Below, piece after piece: positions 26,453 to 38,782 of a stretch of 64,000 nucleotides of DNA (positions are counted from its first letter, which is position 1; every line of letters starts with the position of its first letter). The position numbers and the translations under genes were made by a program. The DNA lies in contig JAGMVK010000019.1 of NCBI GenBank assembly GCA_020747065.1, forward strand, positions 868,001-932,000, written 5' to 3'. Origin of the DNA: Cadophora sp. MPI-SDFR-AT-0126 (Eukaryota > Ascomycota > Leotiomycetes > Helotiales > Ploettnerulaceae). Under the pieces are notes generated by a model that saw only the letters and a list, made by a program, of their open reading frames with translations, was not told where the DNA came from and ran no database searches.

Positions 26453-29400
26453 TCAAAAGGTCTGCCTATTGACCAGCTTTCCACCTATTCCAGTCTCCAA
26501 TCCCCGACTATCTTTAATAGTCCCCTCACCAGATACCACCAGGGGTCCAGGCGTATACGGATCTCTTCCGGTCAAAATCCCCCTAATAATTTCCATCTTC
26601 GGACTCCCCTTCCAACCCTCCGCCATCCATGGACCCTCCATCTTTGACTTCCTCAAACAAGCACCTCTCTCCCACAGCACCCTCACAGCATCGATCCTTT
26701 CCATCGCACAAGCCGCGTCAAGCGGCGTCCCTAGCCAACCCCCTTCCTTGCTTCTAACATCCGCACCTTCCTCAATCAGCATCATCAAAAGCTCCATATT
26801 ACCTCTCAACGCAGCAGAGTATAAGGGAGTATCATAGATATAACACCCCGCGTTAACATAATCCACCATATTCCTCCTATTTTCCCGAGCTTTCTCAAGC
26901 AGCATCCTTACCAGTGCCGGACTAGACTGTGAGCACGCAGCCGCGAGCAGTGTCCCATAACGCTCGAAGTTCTCGTCGTATTCAGGTGCATGTTCAGCGA
27001 CAAAAGCTTCCAATTTGCCTGTGTCAGCTATCTGTAGCGCGACTTGTAATGGCGTGCGGGGGCAGGGACCAAAGTGCCGGTTTGGATCGTGACCGAGCTC
27101 GAGGAGAAATTCTACGACAGGCCAGGATTCTTCGAAGAGCGCTTGGTTGAGATAAGTTTCTATAATCCAAGTGTTTGGGTATTCGCCTTCGGAGAAGTCC
27201 GCGCCTTTCTTTTGGAGAGCCGTGAGTGCCATGGTGTTTTTGTTGCCGAGCGCGAACTGTCACATATTAGATCATCTGGAGACGGCGAGGAGAGTACACT
27301 TAGACATACGTATGCTGGAGTACGACCGAAGTCATCGCGATGATGGATGCTGGCTCCTGCGTCTAGCAGTACTTGGATCGATTTCTGTTGGTCGGTCCTG
27401 GGCATTAATCAGAGACTGGGGTTTCCAATTTCCTCAAATCTGGTGGGGACATGACATTGTCACCAAGAATCGGGAGGCAATATTTACAGGAAGATACTCA
27501 CCAAATGGCATGCATCAGGGGCGTGTGATTGAAATCATTCAATGAGTCAACCTCAGCACCTTCCTTGATCAACAGTTCCAAGACAGAATCATGGCCCAAG
27601 TATGCAGCAATGTGCATTGCAGAGCCACAGAAGGGCTCCTGCAACCGCTTACACTCTGCGAAGTCCGGATACAACCTGAAAGCTAGAGCATCCGCGGTTG
27701 AGACCTGCGACTTCAATAGCTTCTGCTTCGAGCCCCCTCCTCTAAATTCTTCATGCTCTAATAAAACTTTGATTGTGACGATACTACCATGCATGACAGC
27801 AAGGTGCAGTGCCTCGAGTGTTCGAACTTTGGTCCTCGCACCGCGTGCTAGTAGTTTTCGAACTACAGAGTCCTGACCTTGAGCGGCTGCCAAAAGAACG
27901 GGTAGCATATTTGACATGCAACTTTCCGCGTTGATATCAACATCCTGATCAGCGAGGAATTCGGCAATTGGTAGAGTGTGGTTGAAAAACCCACTGCCCG
28001 TATTTTCATGGCCGTCGATCGCGAAAAGTAAAGGGGTGCATTTGCCTTCTCTGCATTCCGAGAACCTGAAGGACAGGTCTGCACCTTCTTCAAATGCTCT
28101 CTTGCAGAGAGGTAGGTCTCGCTGTCTAAGAGCAGCTAGAAGCAACGAGTTCGCGCCGAAGACAGGCGGAGGCTCAACGGCTGGCTTCGCGGGTGACTCG
28201 CCATCGATCGAAGATGCGGTCGAACTTGAGGCGAAGTGTTTGGCACCCGCAGCCTCCAGAGCCTCAATTATCTCGGAATTCCCTCTGACGATCGCATAGT
28301 GGAGTGGTGTCAACCACTTGATGTCTCTGGCATTGACATTCTCTGGGGTCTCAAGGAGAAAGGCCACCAAGTTTATGGTTCCTTGTCTGTCCGGCACGTT
28401 AGCAAAAACAGTCTCAAATATTATTAATGGTATTTGAGAATTAGCTTCAGGCTCCCCGAAGGAAGAATACGGCTGAAAGACAGTCTGCTTACCTTGCGGC
28501 AACATGAAGTGGCGTCTGTCCTTCCTGGGTCACCAAGCCATGGTCGTATTTTCCAGTCCCCAGCAAGTCTTGAAGGATAATTAGAGGGAATCTCGACACT
28601 CTCGAGTGGCTCGCGGCGATGTGGACAGGCGTGAATCCTTCCGCATCTTGTGCATTGACATCAGCACCAGCTTGAAGCAGTGTTTTAACAGTATGACAAT
28701 TGCCAACACGAGTAGCGACGTGCAGTGGTGTTGACATCAAATCGTTGGCAGCACTGACGTCTGTAATCAACTTATGGTTCAGTAGAAATGTGATCATGCC
28801 AGCGAAGCCCTTCTCGGCAGCGAGGTGTAGGGGTGTTATACCTCCCACGAGATTTCCGTGAGGGCCAGCAACTGCGGCTGATTCGTCCCAGATTAGGTTT
28901 TGTGGAAGCATTTCTTCTAAGAAAGTGGGGTCTTCTCTTGATGCGAGATAATGTGCCAGTGTCCACTTTCTCCTCAGTCAGCATGTACATCTTTCCCTTT
29001 GGCAAAGCGAAAAAAGGCAGGTAGCAGCATTGTCTACAGGCTTGAAAACTTTGGCTCCCTATTGACATGGTCTTACCTGTTTAGCAGCTTTGATGCTGAC
29101 ATCTGCGTTCTTCGCGAGAAGAAGCTTGATAGTTCCGAGATTCCCTCGCTCAATCGCATGCATCAAGGGCGTCATTCTTCGATCTCCGTAGGTGGAATTG
29201 ATATCCACGCCAAGTTCGATGAGGAACTGGACGATTTCCGTATGGCCATTATAGGCAGCATCCGCCATAGCGCGGACTCCCTGAGTCGTTGTAGGTCGAT
29301 CAGCACCCTTGGCTAGCAAAGCCCGAGCAACGTCAATTTTCCCGAATCGGCAAGCAAGAACTAGCAAGGTAACACCTGCATCGTCCAAGCAATTGAGATC

Positions 29401-32400
29401 TAGACACTTGTTCAAAATATCGTCTGCTACTCCATCCGACGTCTTGTAGATACAAATCGCTCTCGCTGGGGTTAGACCAGGGTCACTACTAGATGCCTCA
29501 TCAGGAATATCTACTGCTGCCCCACGCTCCAGCATTCTTCTTATGATAGATGGGTTGCCGATTTGAATACAAAGATTGAGGAGCTGTGTCCCATGAAACC
29601 GATAGCTTTTCAACTGATCGTCGGAGGAATGATCGATGAAGAATGAGAGGATTCGCTGAGTATGCACTTGCATGTCTGAAGAAACCGGTCCTTTGTTGAG
29701 GCGCGAGAAGAGAGCATCCATCACGCTTGACCCATCCTTGCTGATGGCATTGATCGGAGCAGAGCGCTGTAGCAGAAAGTTCACGGCGTCGCAGACCACA
29801 GGACTACTCATTCGATTAGTTTTAGGTGGCCTTGAATGTAGAGTTTCGAAGAGCACTGCTGTAGCAGACTTAGATTTCTAAGGAAGAAAGGTCCAGGATT
29901 GACTTACTTCAGATTCCCCAAACAAAGTATGTGCAACGCTGTGTTGCCTTGAGGATCCGTGCAGTCGACTGAAGCCCCTCTTCGAACCAAAAGCTTGATT
30001 GCTTCGAACAATCGCCAGGCATCTGTTGGGGCTTCTGGGAATCCAGCTACTGGCTTAAAGACTATTCTCTTACTGAGTTCACCAACAAGATTCAGCAACG
30101 GAACCCCGCCGACGATGCCGAGGCCTGGGGGCTCGAGTGCCAGCCCTGACCAGCTACAAAAGAGGTCGATCATCTTGAGGCTATAGTCTGTAAAATTCGA
30201 ATGTGACGTGACGATCTGGAGGACCGTTCGGCAGTTACCGCTCTCCTCGTTGAGCCACACACACTCGTCTCCAGCAGTCTCGACGAGCTTCTTCAAAACC
30301 GAGAAATTGTCCCAGTCACCTTGTACCGACGCATAATGTGCCGGTAGATAACCCATGTCGTTCTTGATCGTGCCATCGGCGCCAGCACTAAGTAAGGCCT
30401 TGACCAGACCCGGGTTCAAGCAGTTGTTCACGGCATAGTGGAGTGCTGTACAGCCATCTCCCGATTTGGTGTTGACATCTGGATGTTTTCTGAGGATCAT
30501 CTCAACGACCTTCTTGTTTCCAGAGGCTGCTGCAAAATGCAGTGCTGATCGTCCATCTTTTGACTTTGCAGTGACCTCATCAGTTGTGAACTTGTCCAAA
30601 ATATACTGGGTGCTTTTGACGCTTCCCTTCTCTGCAGCGGCCATGAGAACCGTCATCCCATCGGGACTTGTTGTGGCAAAGCTCACCAAGCGAGGGTCTG
30701 TCTCAGCAATGTACCGCACGATTCGGTGACAATCGCTCTTCGCGGCAAGCGATGCAATGGTCTCACCTTCAGTGTTGACTTGGTCAACAAGAACGGCGCC
30801 ATGCTGTTGAAGATATTGCACAACTTCAAAGTGGTTGAAACTCGCAGCTTGCATGGCCGGGGTATTACCATCCATGTCTCGTGCATTGATATTGAAGTTC
30901 TTCTCCACCAGCAGCTGCACAACCTGCAGATGCCCACTTTGTGCTGCTTCATGCAGAGCAGTGAAGCCGCATTTGTCTACATGATCAGTCGCTATATCAG
31001 GATGATCCAGTAGTTGTGCCACCAGTTCATATTCTAGTAAATAGGCTGTTAGCAATTGATCGACTGCGAGTGTTTAAGTAAAAACCCATAATCCAACCAG
31101 AAAGATTTGGGACCTATAGAAGAAGAAGTCAAGGACTCCTCGAGCACCTACGTCCATACTCAGACACCTTCCTCAGTGCTTCATTTTTATCTTGCACCTC
31201 AGTTCCCTCATCTGTTGTCAAGTCTCCGAGAGTAACAGCGAGCAGTTTCGTTGCTTGGATGCTTGACGTCTCAAATTGAAGCAACAGCTTGGTCGCCTTT
31301 TGAGCATCACTGGAAGCGTAATTAATTTTAGTAACTGCACTGAGAATTCCCTGCATTTCTTCTTTCCTTGGACCCTCGCTGCATTGGGTTTGAAGATATG
31401 AAAGACAGTCGGTATCGAGTATGGCACCATGTGACAACAGGAGCTTGACATGACTTGGCTCGCCAATTATTAGGGCCAATTCCATGAGTGATCTTGATTC
31501 TTCGAGCGGCATACCGTCCATTACCGCTCCACGGCTCAGCAGAGCGGCGATGGTCTTATGTCGGTTCTCTGAGTGCCACGCGCGGCCATTTTTGACATCG
31601 TAGCCTCCGTCGTAGTCGCTGCTCCCATCATCGCTTCCAGGTTCTCTTCCATCGCTTTCATGCTCACGAAAGACGCTCTCACCCAGGACTGCACAGACAA
31701 GTGAGCTTCCAAGTGCCACCGTGGCTCGGTTCACATCGGAGCCTTGATCGATCAACCACTGGCAAATAGCATGAAGTCCAAGTAAGGCAGCCCATTGCAA
31801 GGTTGTACTCTCTGCCAGTAGACTTCCAATACGACCACGTCTATATCTAATCAGCTCCAATCTTCGTCTAGCCCAGTTGAGAAATTGAGGCACCTTGGTG
31901 GGTGCGAACAATCTCTTTTCTAGAGTCAAAACCTGGGACCAGTTTTCTGTCACCTTGCCAGCATAATAGTCCCAGTTTTCGGCTGCGTGGTCCAGGAAGT
32001 GATACTGCAAAATCTGGTCCGGCATCCCTGATTTCTCACTGCCAGTGACTGATGTTTTGTAGCTGATACTAGATGTTATGGAGGCTGAGTCCCAGCCATT
32101 CTCCTCACCAAAATTGTCCAGACAGAGGTAGGTCAAGCACGTAGTTGCCAGCGCGGTCATATCTGAGGCTTCGTCCACGTGGTAAAAATAGTACTCGCTT
32201 TCTGACGGGATGGTGGTGAGAAACTCTTTCACCGTAGCATGGGCGAGTTCGATAATGCCTCTAGGGTTGCATCTGACTAAACTGCTGCAGAGATCCAGAA
32301 TATCGTTTTCTGTAGTGATGACATCAGGATCGAGTTCCTCGTCGCCCGCATTAATCGCGACAGCTTCTTGTAGCTCCCCCAAGGAAAGACCAGTTGCGGC

Positions 32401-34400
32401 CCATGTTACCCATTTCAACACCCTTTGCACGATTAGTCTGTTGTCCGCAATCTCAGTGGAATCGATAAGCTTGAGAATCTGTGGAAAGAATCAGTAGAGC
32501 TGTCTCGTGGCCTACTTTATTTACCTTGTGGGGTGAATCTAGGTCTTGGAACAATGGCAGTCAAACATACCCTGTAGTAGGTCTCGGAAAGATCGCGGGG
32601 CAACGTTCTGAGGACCTTTCTCCTGGAAGCAGTGGTCTTGCACTTGGCCAAAGCATCCAGTTGGCATGCTACCAATCGGAACCTGTCGGTATTAGCAGCT
32701 ATTTGTAAAGTTAGGAGACCCCTCACATGCCACCCGCTGGCTCAATCAACGAGTCTTTGATTGTATCTTTCTCTGCTTGGCTTAGATCTTTCGCCCAGTC
32801 CTTAACTTTCAACTCGGATTCCACATATCTCGCAATATCAGATGTGTTCTCCGCCATGGAAACAGTCGTGTATCCTTGCAATTGTGCACTTATATCAACC
32901 TCATCTCGACTTGCGAAGAGAGTCTTGATCTTTTCGGATTCAATGTTTAAGTCGCGGAGTAATTTTATAACGTTGACTCTCTCTGTGAGACACTCGTCGA
33001 GTGCATCAACTAATATCAACGCATCCTCAACATCTTCGCTCATATCAAGCAGTAAAGTTACGAGATCTCTCTGCGTTGGAGGTGAAAGTTTGTCCTCTGA
33101 GCTGTAACCTTCGTAGAATTCTTCTAGCTTGTCGAAACACAGATCATTGCGCTCAGCGAATTGTCTGATCAGTGACCGGATGATCGTCGTGCCATCTTGT
33201 TTGACCGGATTTCGATAATCGCAGTAAAAGTATGCCATGACTGTTCAATAATCAATGGAATGTTCGTGATTTTCATGTCTGAAACAAACCAGAATTTTCG
33301 TTCATAGCTCTTTGCATTTTATCAACAATGGAAGAGCTGTCGCTAGTCAGTCTCATCCGATGGAGGGTATGCAATTTATTCACAAAAGGATTGTCTTCCC
33401 CGCACCAGCTACGGATGCTTGTTAGCATGCGTCTCATCCTTCCAACTTTTGTTAAAAAAAAATGACTTTGTAACTTACGAATTCCTGACAGCCATAATGT
33501 GGCATTCCTCCTGCTCATCCAGGCTTTGAATTCGTCGCCTTCAGTGAACCACAATCCAGTCATATCTTGTTTCATCTGGACGTACATCGTCTGATCTGTC
33601 CGAGGATCCAAGGTTGTCATGAAATCAAGGATCTTCTGTCGCCTTCGATCTGACTGAAGTCAATATGATTCGCTCGTGGGGGACGACTGAGCTCACTGAA
33701 AGCGAATTTCCTTTGAGTTGCGCGAAACTCCTCATTTGCTAACTGCTCCTGAGAGACGATCTGAGATATGTGTATAGAAGTGTCGAGGCATGACAATATT
33801 GCCGCCCTACAACACGTTAGCCCATCTGCTCAAATACGCTACAACGGCTGAGCGTGCATCTCATTGGCATTGAGTGCCAGATTCAGCATTGATTTGTGGT
33901 TTTCAATGTCCTGTAAAAGATCCGTGACCTGTATTCAGGACTCATTTTAGTATTTTTCCAGCAGGAGAATGGCCCTTCTTGAAGTTTAGCAGCATTTTAC
34001 ATACCTCCTTTGAGTTGAACGGCCACTCCAACTTCTTCCTTGCCACATTTACGAATCCAGTCACCGTTCCCGGATCACTCTTCTTCAGTACGGCGTCCAA
34101 CTTCCGGAGGGTCTTCTCGCATTCAAACAACTCCTCTCCTGTCACCAGATGCATACTCCTTACCGTACCCACGCTACCTAGCCCCGTTCCCTTCTCCCTC
34201 CCGTCTTCATCATCAAAGCCATCCTCTAACAATCGAATCTGCTCCAGAATACCGTAAAGCTGCGCCGTCGCCCGAATCAGCTTTGCGATCTCTTTTTCTG
34301 AACCACGGACACATCGCACGTATGCGCGTGTACGGTGAACGATTGATTCTGCGAGAGTGCAGAGGCCCGCTACGCTGGCAGCTATTGAGAGTGGATCCAT
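26453..34400 (-). CDS. NACHT-ankyrin STAND (NLR-like) protein
   Basis: Giant multi-exon gene of roughly 2,300 aa with three parts. The N-terminus (MDPLSIAASVAGLCTLAESI, exon 34400-34005) matches the fungal N-terminal domain of STAND proteins. The central NACHT NTPase has Walker A (SGIPGAGKTIL, around residue 250, on a 25-nt exon at about 33405-33429) and Walker B (ALILVDALDEC). Downstream parts include EPAGGMFRLVACQLDAL and LPRDLSETYYR. From about 31,800 to 26,453 is a long array of ankyrin repeats (GFTALHEAAQSGHLQVVQLL, GRSALHFAAASGNKKVVEML-type units). Such proteins are the fungal counterparts of NLR immune receptors and include heterokaryon-incompatibility proteins; the role here is inferred. 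I saw no disabling stop or frameshift at the junctions checked, but not every exon border is fixed. One junction near 33,860 may use a GC donor or a weak GT donor. Confidence 0.87.
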
Positions 34401-35319
34401 GGCTACTATGTGGATCTATGCATCGATTTCAGAGCTTTCTAAGGATATCGGGTGGGCGTCATTCTTCTTTGAAAACTGCAGATGAGATACAAATCTGCTT
34501 CGAAGGAGGATCGTGATCGTCCCGCGCATCTATTCCCCAAGCATACAGACCCACCTTGCCAGGAGTTTCGTCTCGTGCAGCATCCTCAGATGCAAAGACC
34601 GGGAATATCAGCCAATGCATCTTGTGTGGCTTGCTTCCTTTCGACTCGGGTAAGCAATGGAGGTTGAAGCGGGATGAAGTTTGGGGGCGGGAAATCCGAA
34701 AGAGGAATTGGGAAGTGGTGCTAAAAATATCTTGAGCAAGGCACGTGCCGGATTTATTTCTTAGATATCACGTGGCTGTTATCACTGATACTACTTCTAA
34801 CTTCTCACGCAAGTCCCATGAGTGGTGAGTTATGGCAACCTTCATATTTGACGACTGGACTGGAAGAAGAGATCTGCCTGCCTGCGTCGTTTATTTCGCT
34901 GCTCCATGCTTTCCTTCCGCACTTGCGCCATGAGTTCGCTTACAACAGGAGAACATCATCACTTGCCTTCAAGACAACTCAAGGTGAAGAGAGACTATTG
35001 GATGACTAGGTAAGAGTTTCCTCTATGTGTATATTTGACAAATCTTGGGTATTCATAAACGTTCATAAAGTATAGGGTCATTATCATTCAACTCCATCGA
35101 GCAACTCCAAAGGAATCAAACACCTCCAACTTCAAACGACCGTAAGTATCTAGCGGAAACATGATAGGTACGAAAAGGAAAAATTCCCATGCGTATTTGA
35201 CTCTGCAAGTCTCTTCCGAATCATGTTTGTACCTTTCTCATACCTACCTTACTCATACCTAACGACGAAAAGTCCTAGGTCATTTCCACAGCATCTGAGT
35301 TCCCAACCCGACCCCTCAT
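34401..35319. other. Intergenic, NLR promoter
   Basis: Upstream of the NACHT-ankyrin gene and 3' of the four-TM gene (both minus). It holds two CACGTG sites at 34742-34747 and 34769-34774. No gene is supported. Confidence 0.5.
34742..34774. promoter_or_regulatory. Paired CACGTG E-boxes upstream of the NLR gene
   Basis: GCACGTGC and TCACGTGG lie 27 bp apart, about 345-375 bp upstream of the NLR-like start codon. CACGTG is the core bound by bHLH factors such as Cbf1 in fungi. A regulatory role is inferred from spacing only. Confidence 0.4.
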
Positions 35320-36488
35320 CTACTGCCTCACAAAAATCTTCGCCGCAACTGCAAAACTCTCAACAAGCACCGCACTAACACTCATCCAGAACGAGACAGT
35401 CTACAAAACCTTCACATCAGCCATCCATAAGCCCATTTCACTGTCTCCCTCTTCTCCTCAAACCAAATAAAAACTGAACGTGGTGTACGACATACCTGCA
35501 CCTGGCACTCAACATAGAACTTCACAACCTCCGGGAACTCGGCATTGATCTGCTTAGCTGTAGGACTACACACGTATCCCCAGAGCACGTTTGGATCAGC
35601 GGCTGGTCCGAAGTCCTTCGTTATGCGGAATGATGCTGAGGAGGCGAACCAGATGGAGAACTACACGAATCAAAACCCATCAGCCCCTCCCCTTCACGAT
35701 CGAAGAATTCGCTACAAGACCTGACATAGGAATGTAAATCTCGGCCCAACATACCGTAATCCCATGTAACACATAATCCCAAACCTTATTATACACCTCC
35801 TCCCTCTCCAAATCCCTCCTCGTCCCCCTCACCCTCCACACAACCACACACGCATTCAGCACCACCGTCACCGCCCCCGCCACGAGCATCATATACGTCG
35901 GCCACAGCTGCATGAACGTCGGGTAGATGGACAGGCCGCCGGCCGTGACGTTCTGGTTGAGGCGGTACGTCACGTACGCCTTTGTCATGACGCCGAGGAT
36001 GATGATGGAGAGTATTAGCGCGGTGATACGTTGTAGGAGGTCGATGAGGCGTTGGCGTTTGGCGTTCTTGAGTTCTTTGGGGGAGAGGACTGGGATGGGG
36101 GGTGAGGTGGTGGCTTGGGCCTGGGGGATGATTTAGTTTTGGTCATCTCCAATACGCGTTGAAGGATTTTGAACGGGGAGATCAGAATGGGATTGTGAAA
36201 GAGTTGACCTACTTTCTCCTCATCAATCGAGTTGCGACTGAATTCGCTCTTAAGAGGCGAAGGTGTGGTCGGGCTGGACATCACATCTGAAGTTGGGGAG
36301 AGGAGAGCACTATCACGCTTCTTGTCATCTGCAAGTATGACTTCGGTCAATTTGACATTATCTGCCTTGTCCTTTGAAGTGGATGGAAGAAGGGGACTGT
36401 TAACATCCTCCTTCTGCTTTTCGTCCTCTGCTGGAGATATGCAGATCTCGATTTCGGTCGAAGTGGTCTTGGACTTCTCGTTGGCCAT
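35320..36488 (-). CDS. Four-transmembrane (MARVEL-like) protein
   Basis: Uncharacterised integral membrane protein. Four exons (36488-36213, 36120-35755, 35660-35496, 35400-35320) are all in phase 0 and sum to 888 nt, 295 aa. Residues 1-105 are a charged, Ser/Thr-rich cytoplasmic tail (MANEKSKTTSTEIEIC). Four hydrophobic segments follow: RITALILSIIILGVM, YMMLVAGAVTVVLNACVVVW, YVLHGITVFSIWFASSASF, and the last exon's VSFWMSVSAVLVESFAVAAK. A loop between TM3 and TM4 has two cysteines (WGYVCSPTAK and VECQVQ). The layout is that of fungal MARVEL-like proteins, but I see no diagnostic motif. The first donor is GTAGGT. Confidence 0.75.
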
Positions 36489-38782
36489 AGTGTTAATTTG
36501 GTTTGGCTTGACTTGACTTGGTTCGATGTAGTGGAGACTGATGGAGAGGGGGATTTGAAAACCTGCACTTACAACACAACGAACAAGAAACCAAAGGGCA
36601 TATCGACGCAGACTAATATATCCCTCTTCCTCTCCAACCCATTAACCACAACTCCCTCCAACCACCGTCCCCCACATCTCAAGACACCCTCCTCTTTGCT
36701 CTCATCAAGCCTCCATTCCCATCTCCAAGCTGAAAACGACATGCAGCCCTATACCGACAGGTGTGCCCGATCCAATCCCAACGACTCCCATCCCACAATC
36801 CACAGCCTCTCCAGTGAATCCTCAAAGCGTTGTCACGTATCTTCGTGAGCCAGCGAATGACCGACGACCTTCCCGTCGCTGCATCCCGTCACCGAATTTT
36901 GAAAACATGATCTGAATTTCGGCGGGGCTAGAACCTGGGAGAGATCTGGGAATACCACCTTCTTTCTTTCTTTCAGCCCTGTCTGTGATGGCTTTCCATG
37001 CCAAGGGTGGAAGATCTGCACAAGGGACCTGGGACTGGATTTCCAGAGGCAGGGTAGATTTTCCTTCTCAATCTTCCAAAATCTCATATCAATCAGAATA
37101 TCCCGAACTCCAAAATGCGCAGCTTACCCCAGATACCGAAGCCCTTATTCATCCGCCCAGAAAGCTTCCTCTTGCCAAGACCAGAGCAACGAACAACCAA
37201 CCAAACAAAATCCATCCCTCGTTCCTCTTATCCATCCATCCATCAGCCACCAAGCCAACCTACCTCGACCTCACAAAACATGAGCGAGATACGTCCCTCT
37301 CAAACATATAAACACAAGCCACACATAAGCCTCCCACCCAAAACCCCACCTGATCTCCCAAATGTGCATGCAGCGGGGAAGCATCTTAGCACATCTTCGT
37401 CCCACCCAAACTTCAGAAATCCCCAATCCCCAAATTCTAAACCCTTGATCGCCAATCACCACACAAATCACTGCATCAAAAAAGGAACATCCCGTCCATG
37501 CAGCGGGAAGCCCCAGTTCCAGCCCCAGCCATCTGCTGCCAGACTTGGCTTTAGAGGTGGCATGTTATGTTTACCGGGCGACAGGGCTGATCCCGCGCCT
37601 GCGTGCATTCAGTTCAGCTTGAAACAAATCGCCACCACATGTTGCATGCATCTTCGGAATTTCCCCAGTACTGCAGTCCTGCCACACAAGCAGTGCATCG
37701 AGGATAAGCAGCCTCGTCTGTATCGCAGGTTGAGGATACTCTGACCGTATGTTTCTCACCAAGCCAAACTATATGTGCAGAATTAACCAATCGAGCAAAA
37801 GTCAAATCATAGGCCAAAAATGAAACAATTTTAGGCAGAAATAAAACCTTTCAGTTGCAGAATAAATTGAATGCAAGATTAGAAGGAAGAAAATTAAGTG
37901 TAACCCAAAAAATCGAAAATCATCCATACATTACTGCACAGTCAACACAAACATATCTCACCAACCCCTCAGAATAAAAACAATATCACCAGATACGTCG
38001 TCGTTGTCTTACCTTACTTCACCTTATCCTCCTCTACCCTTTTGTATCGCGGAAACCTCACCTCCCCAAAATCCCACACCACACCACACTAGAAAAACGA
38101 CCGCTCACCGGCTCGTCTCGGCAGATCCGCTGGAAACAGATGCCGGACGGGCACTTTCTTCGCTTCTGGGACGCTGACGCTGTTTGGAAAAATTGGAGAC
38201 GATGCACAGACGGAGACCAGGCTATGTGGGACCATGTTTCTCGGCTTCGGATATTCGTTCTTCCTGACCCCTCCCCCTGCAATCCGCGATTGTTGACCCA
38301 CTTGGGAAAATCATAACAAACCGACAAGCGACGCGTCATAGACCACGACATGGGGGCATGAATTTGAAGGTTTGAAGTTTGTCGCATCTTGGGAGGTATT
38401 AATTTCGTGCGGAGTAGGAATGGGAACAATTGATAGAGATCAGTATTTTTGTCATTGATGTGGTATAAGTACAGCCATTCATCCATCCAGCACTTTACCC
38501 ACACCATCCTGCCTTTCACCAGGCAATTCCAGTCCAGAGTGGCCTCCATTCCCGTCTAGCAAGAATCCCAGACCTCATCTTGCAACGAAGCAGAACCCAA
38601 TACTTCGATACAGAAGCAAAAACCAGCCCAGCCGACCATCATCAATAAGTAATCCGACAAAAATGAGATCCGTAAAAACAATGAACAATAAAGCGCGATC
38701 AGACCCCTTTCACTTCGCGATATACCCATCCGCAACGCCAGTATGAACAATGATTGAAGAAAAAGAGAGACATGCGGAGAGC
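36489..38782. other. Intergenic, no supported gene
   Basis: About 2.3 kb between the four-TM gene and histone H1 (both minus). 36590-37340 is C/A-rich and probably leader DNA of the four-TM gene. A minus ORF at 38058-38549 starts with ATG but has no recognisable composition. An ACGCGT site lies at 38331-38336. Confidence 0.45.

Noticed and set aside
33840..33880. A fourth GC-AG intron in the NLR-like gene
   Set aside because: A GC donor (AT|GCACGC) would fit the frame, but a GT donor 12 nt further (a 39-nt intron) also fits, so neither is proven.
38058..38549. Minus ATG ORF of 163 codons downstream of histone H1
   Set aside because: No motif, Trp/Arg/Ser-rich composition unlike neighbours, and no splice or regulatory support; probably chance.
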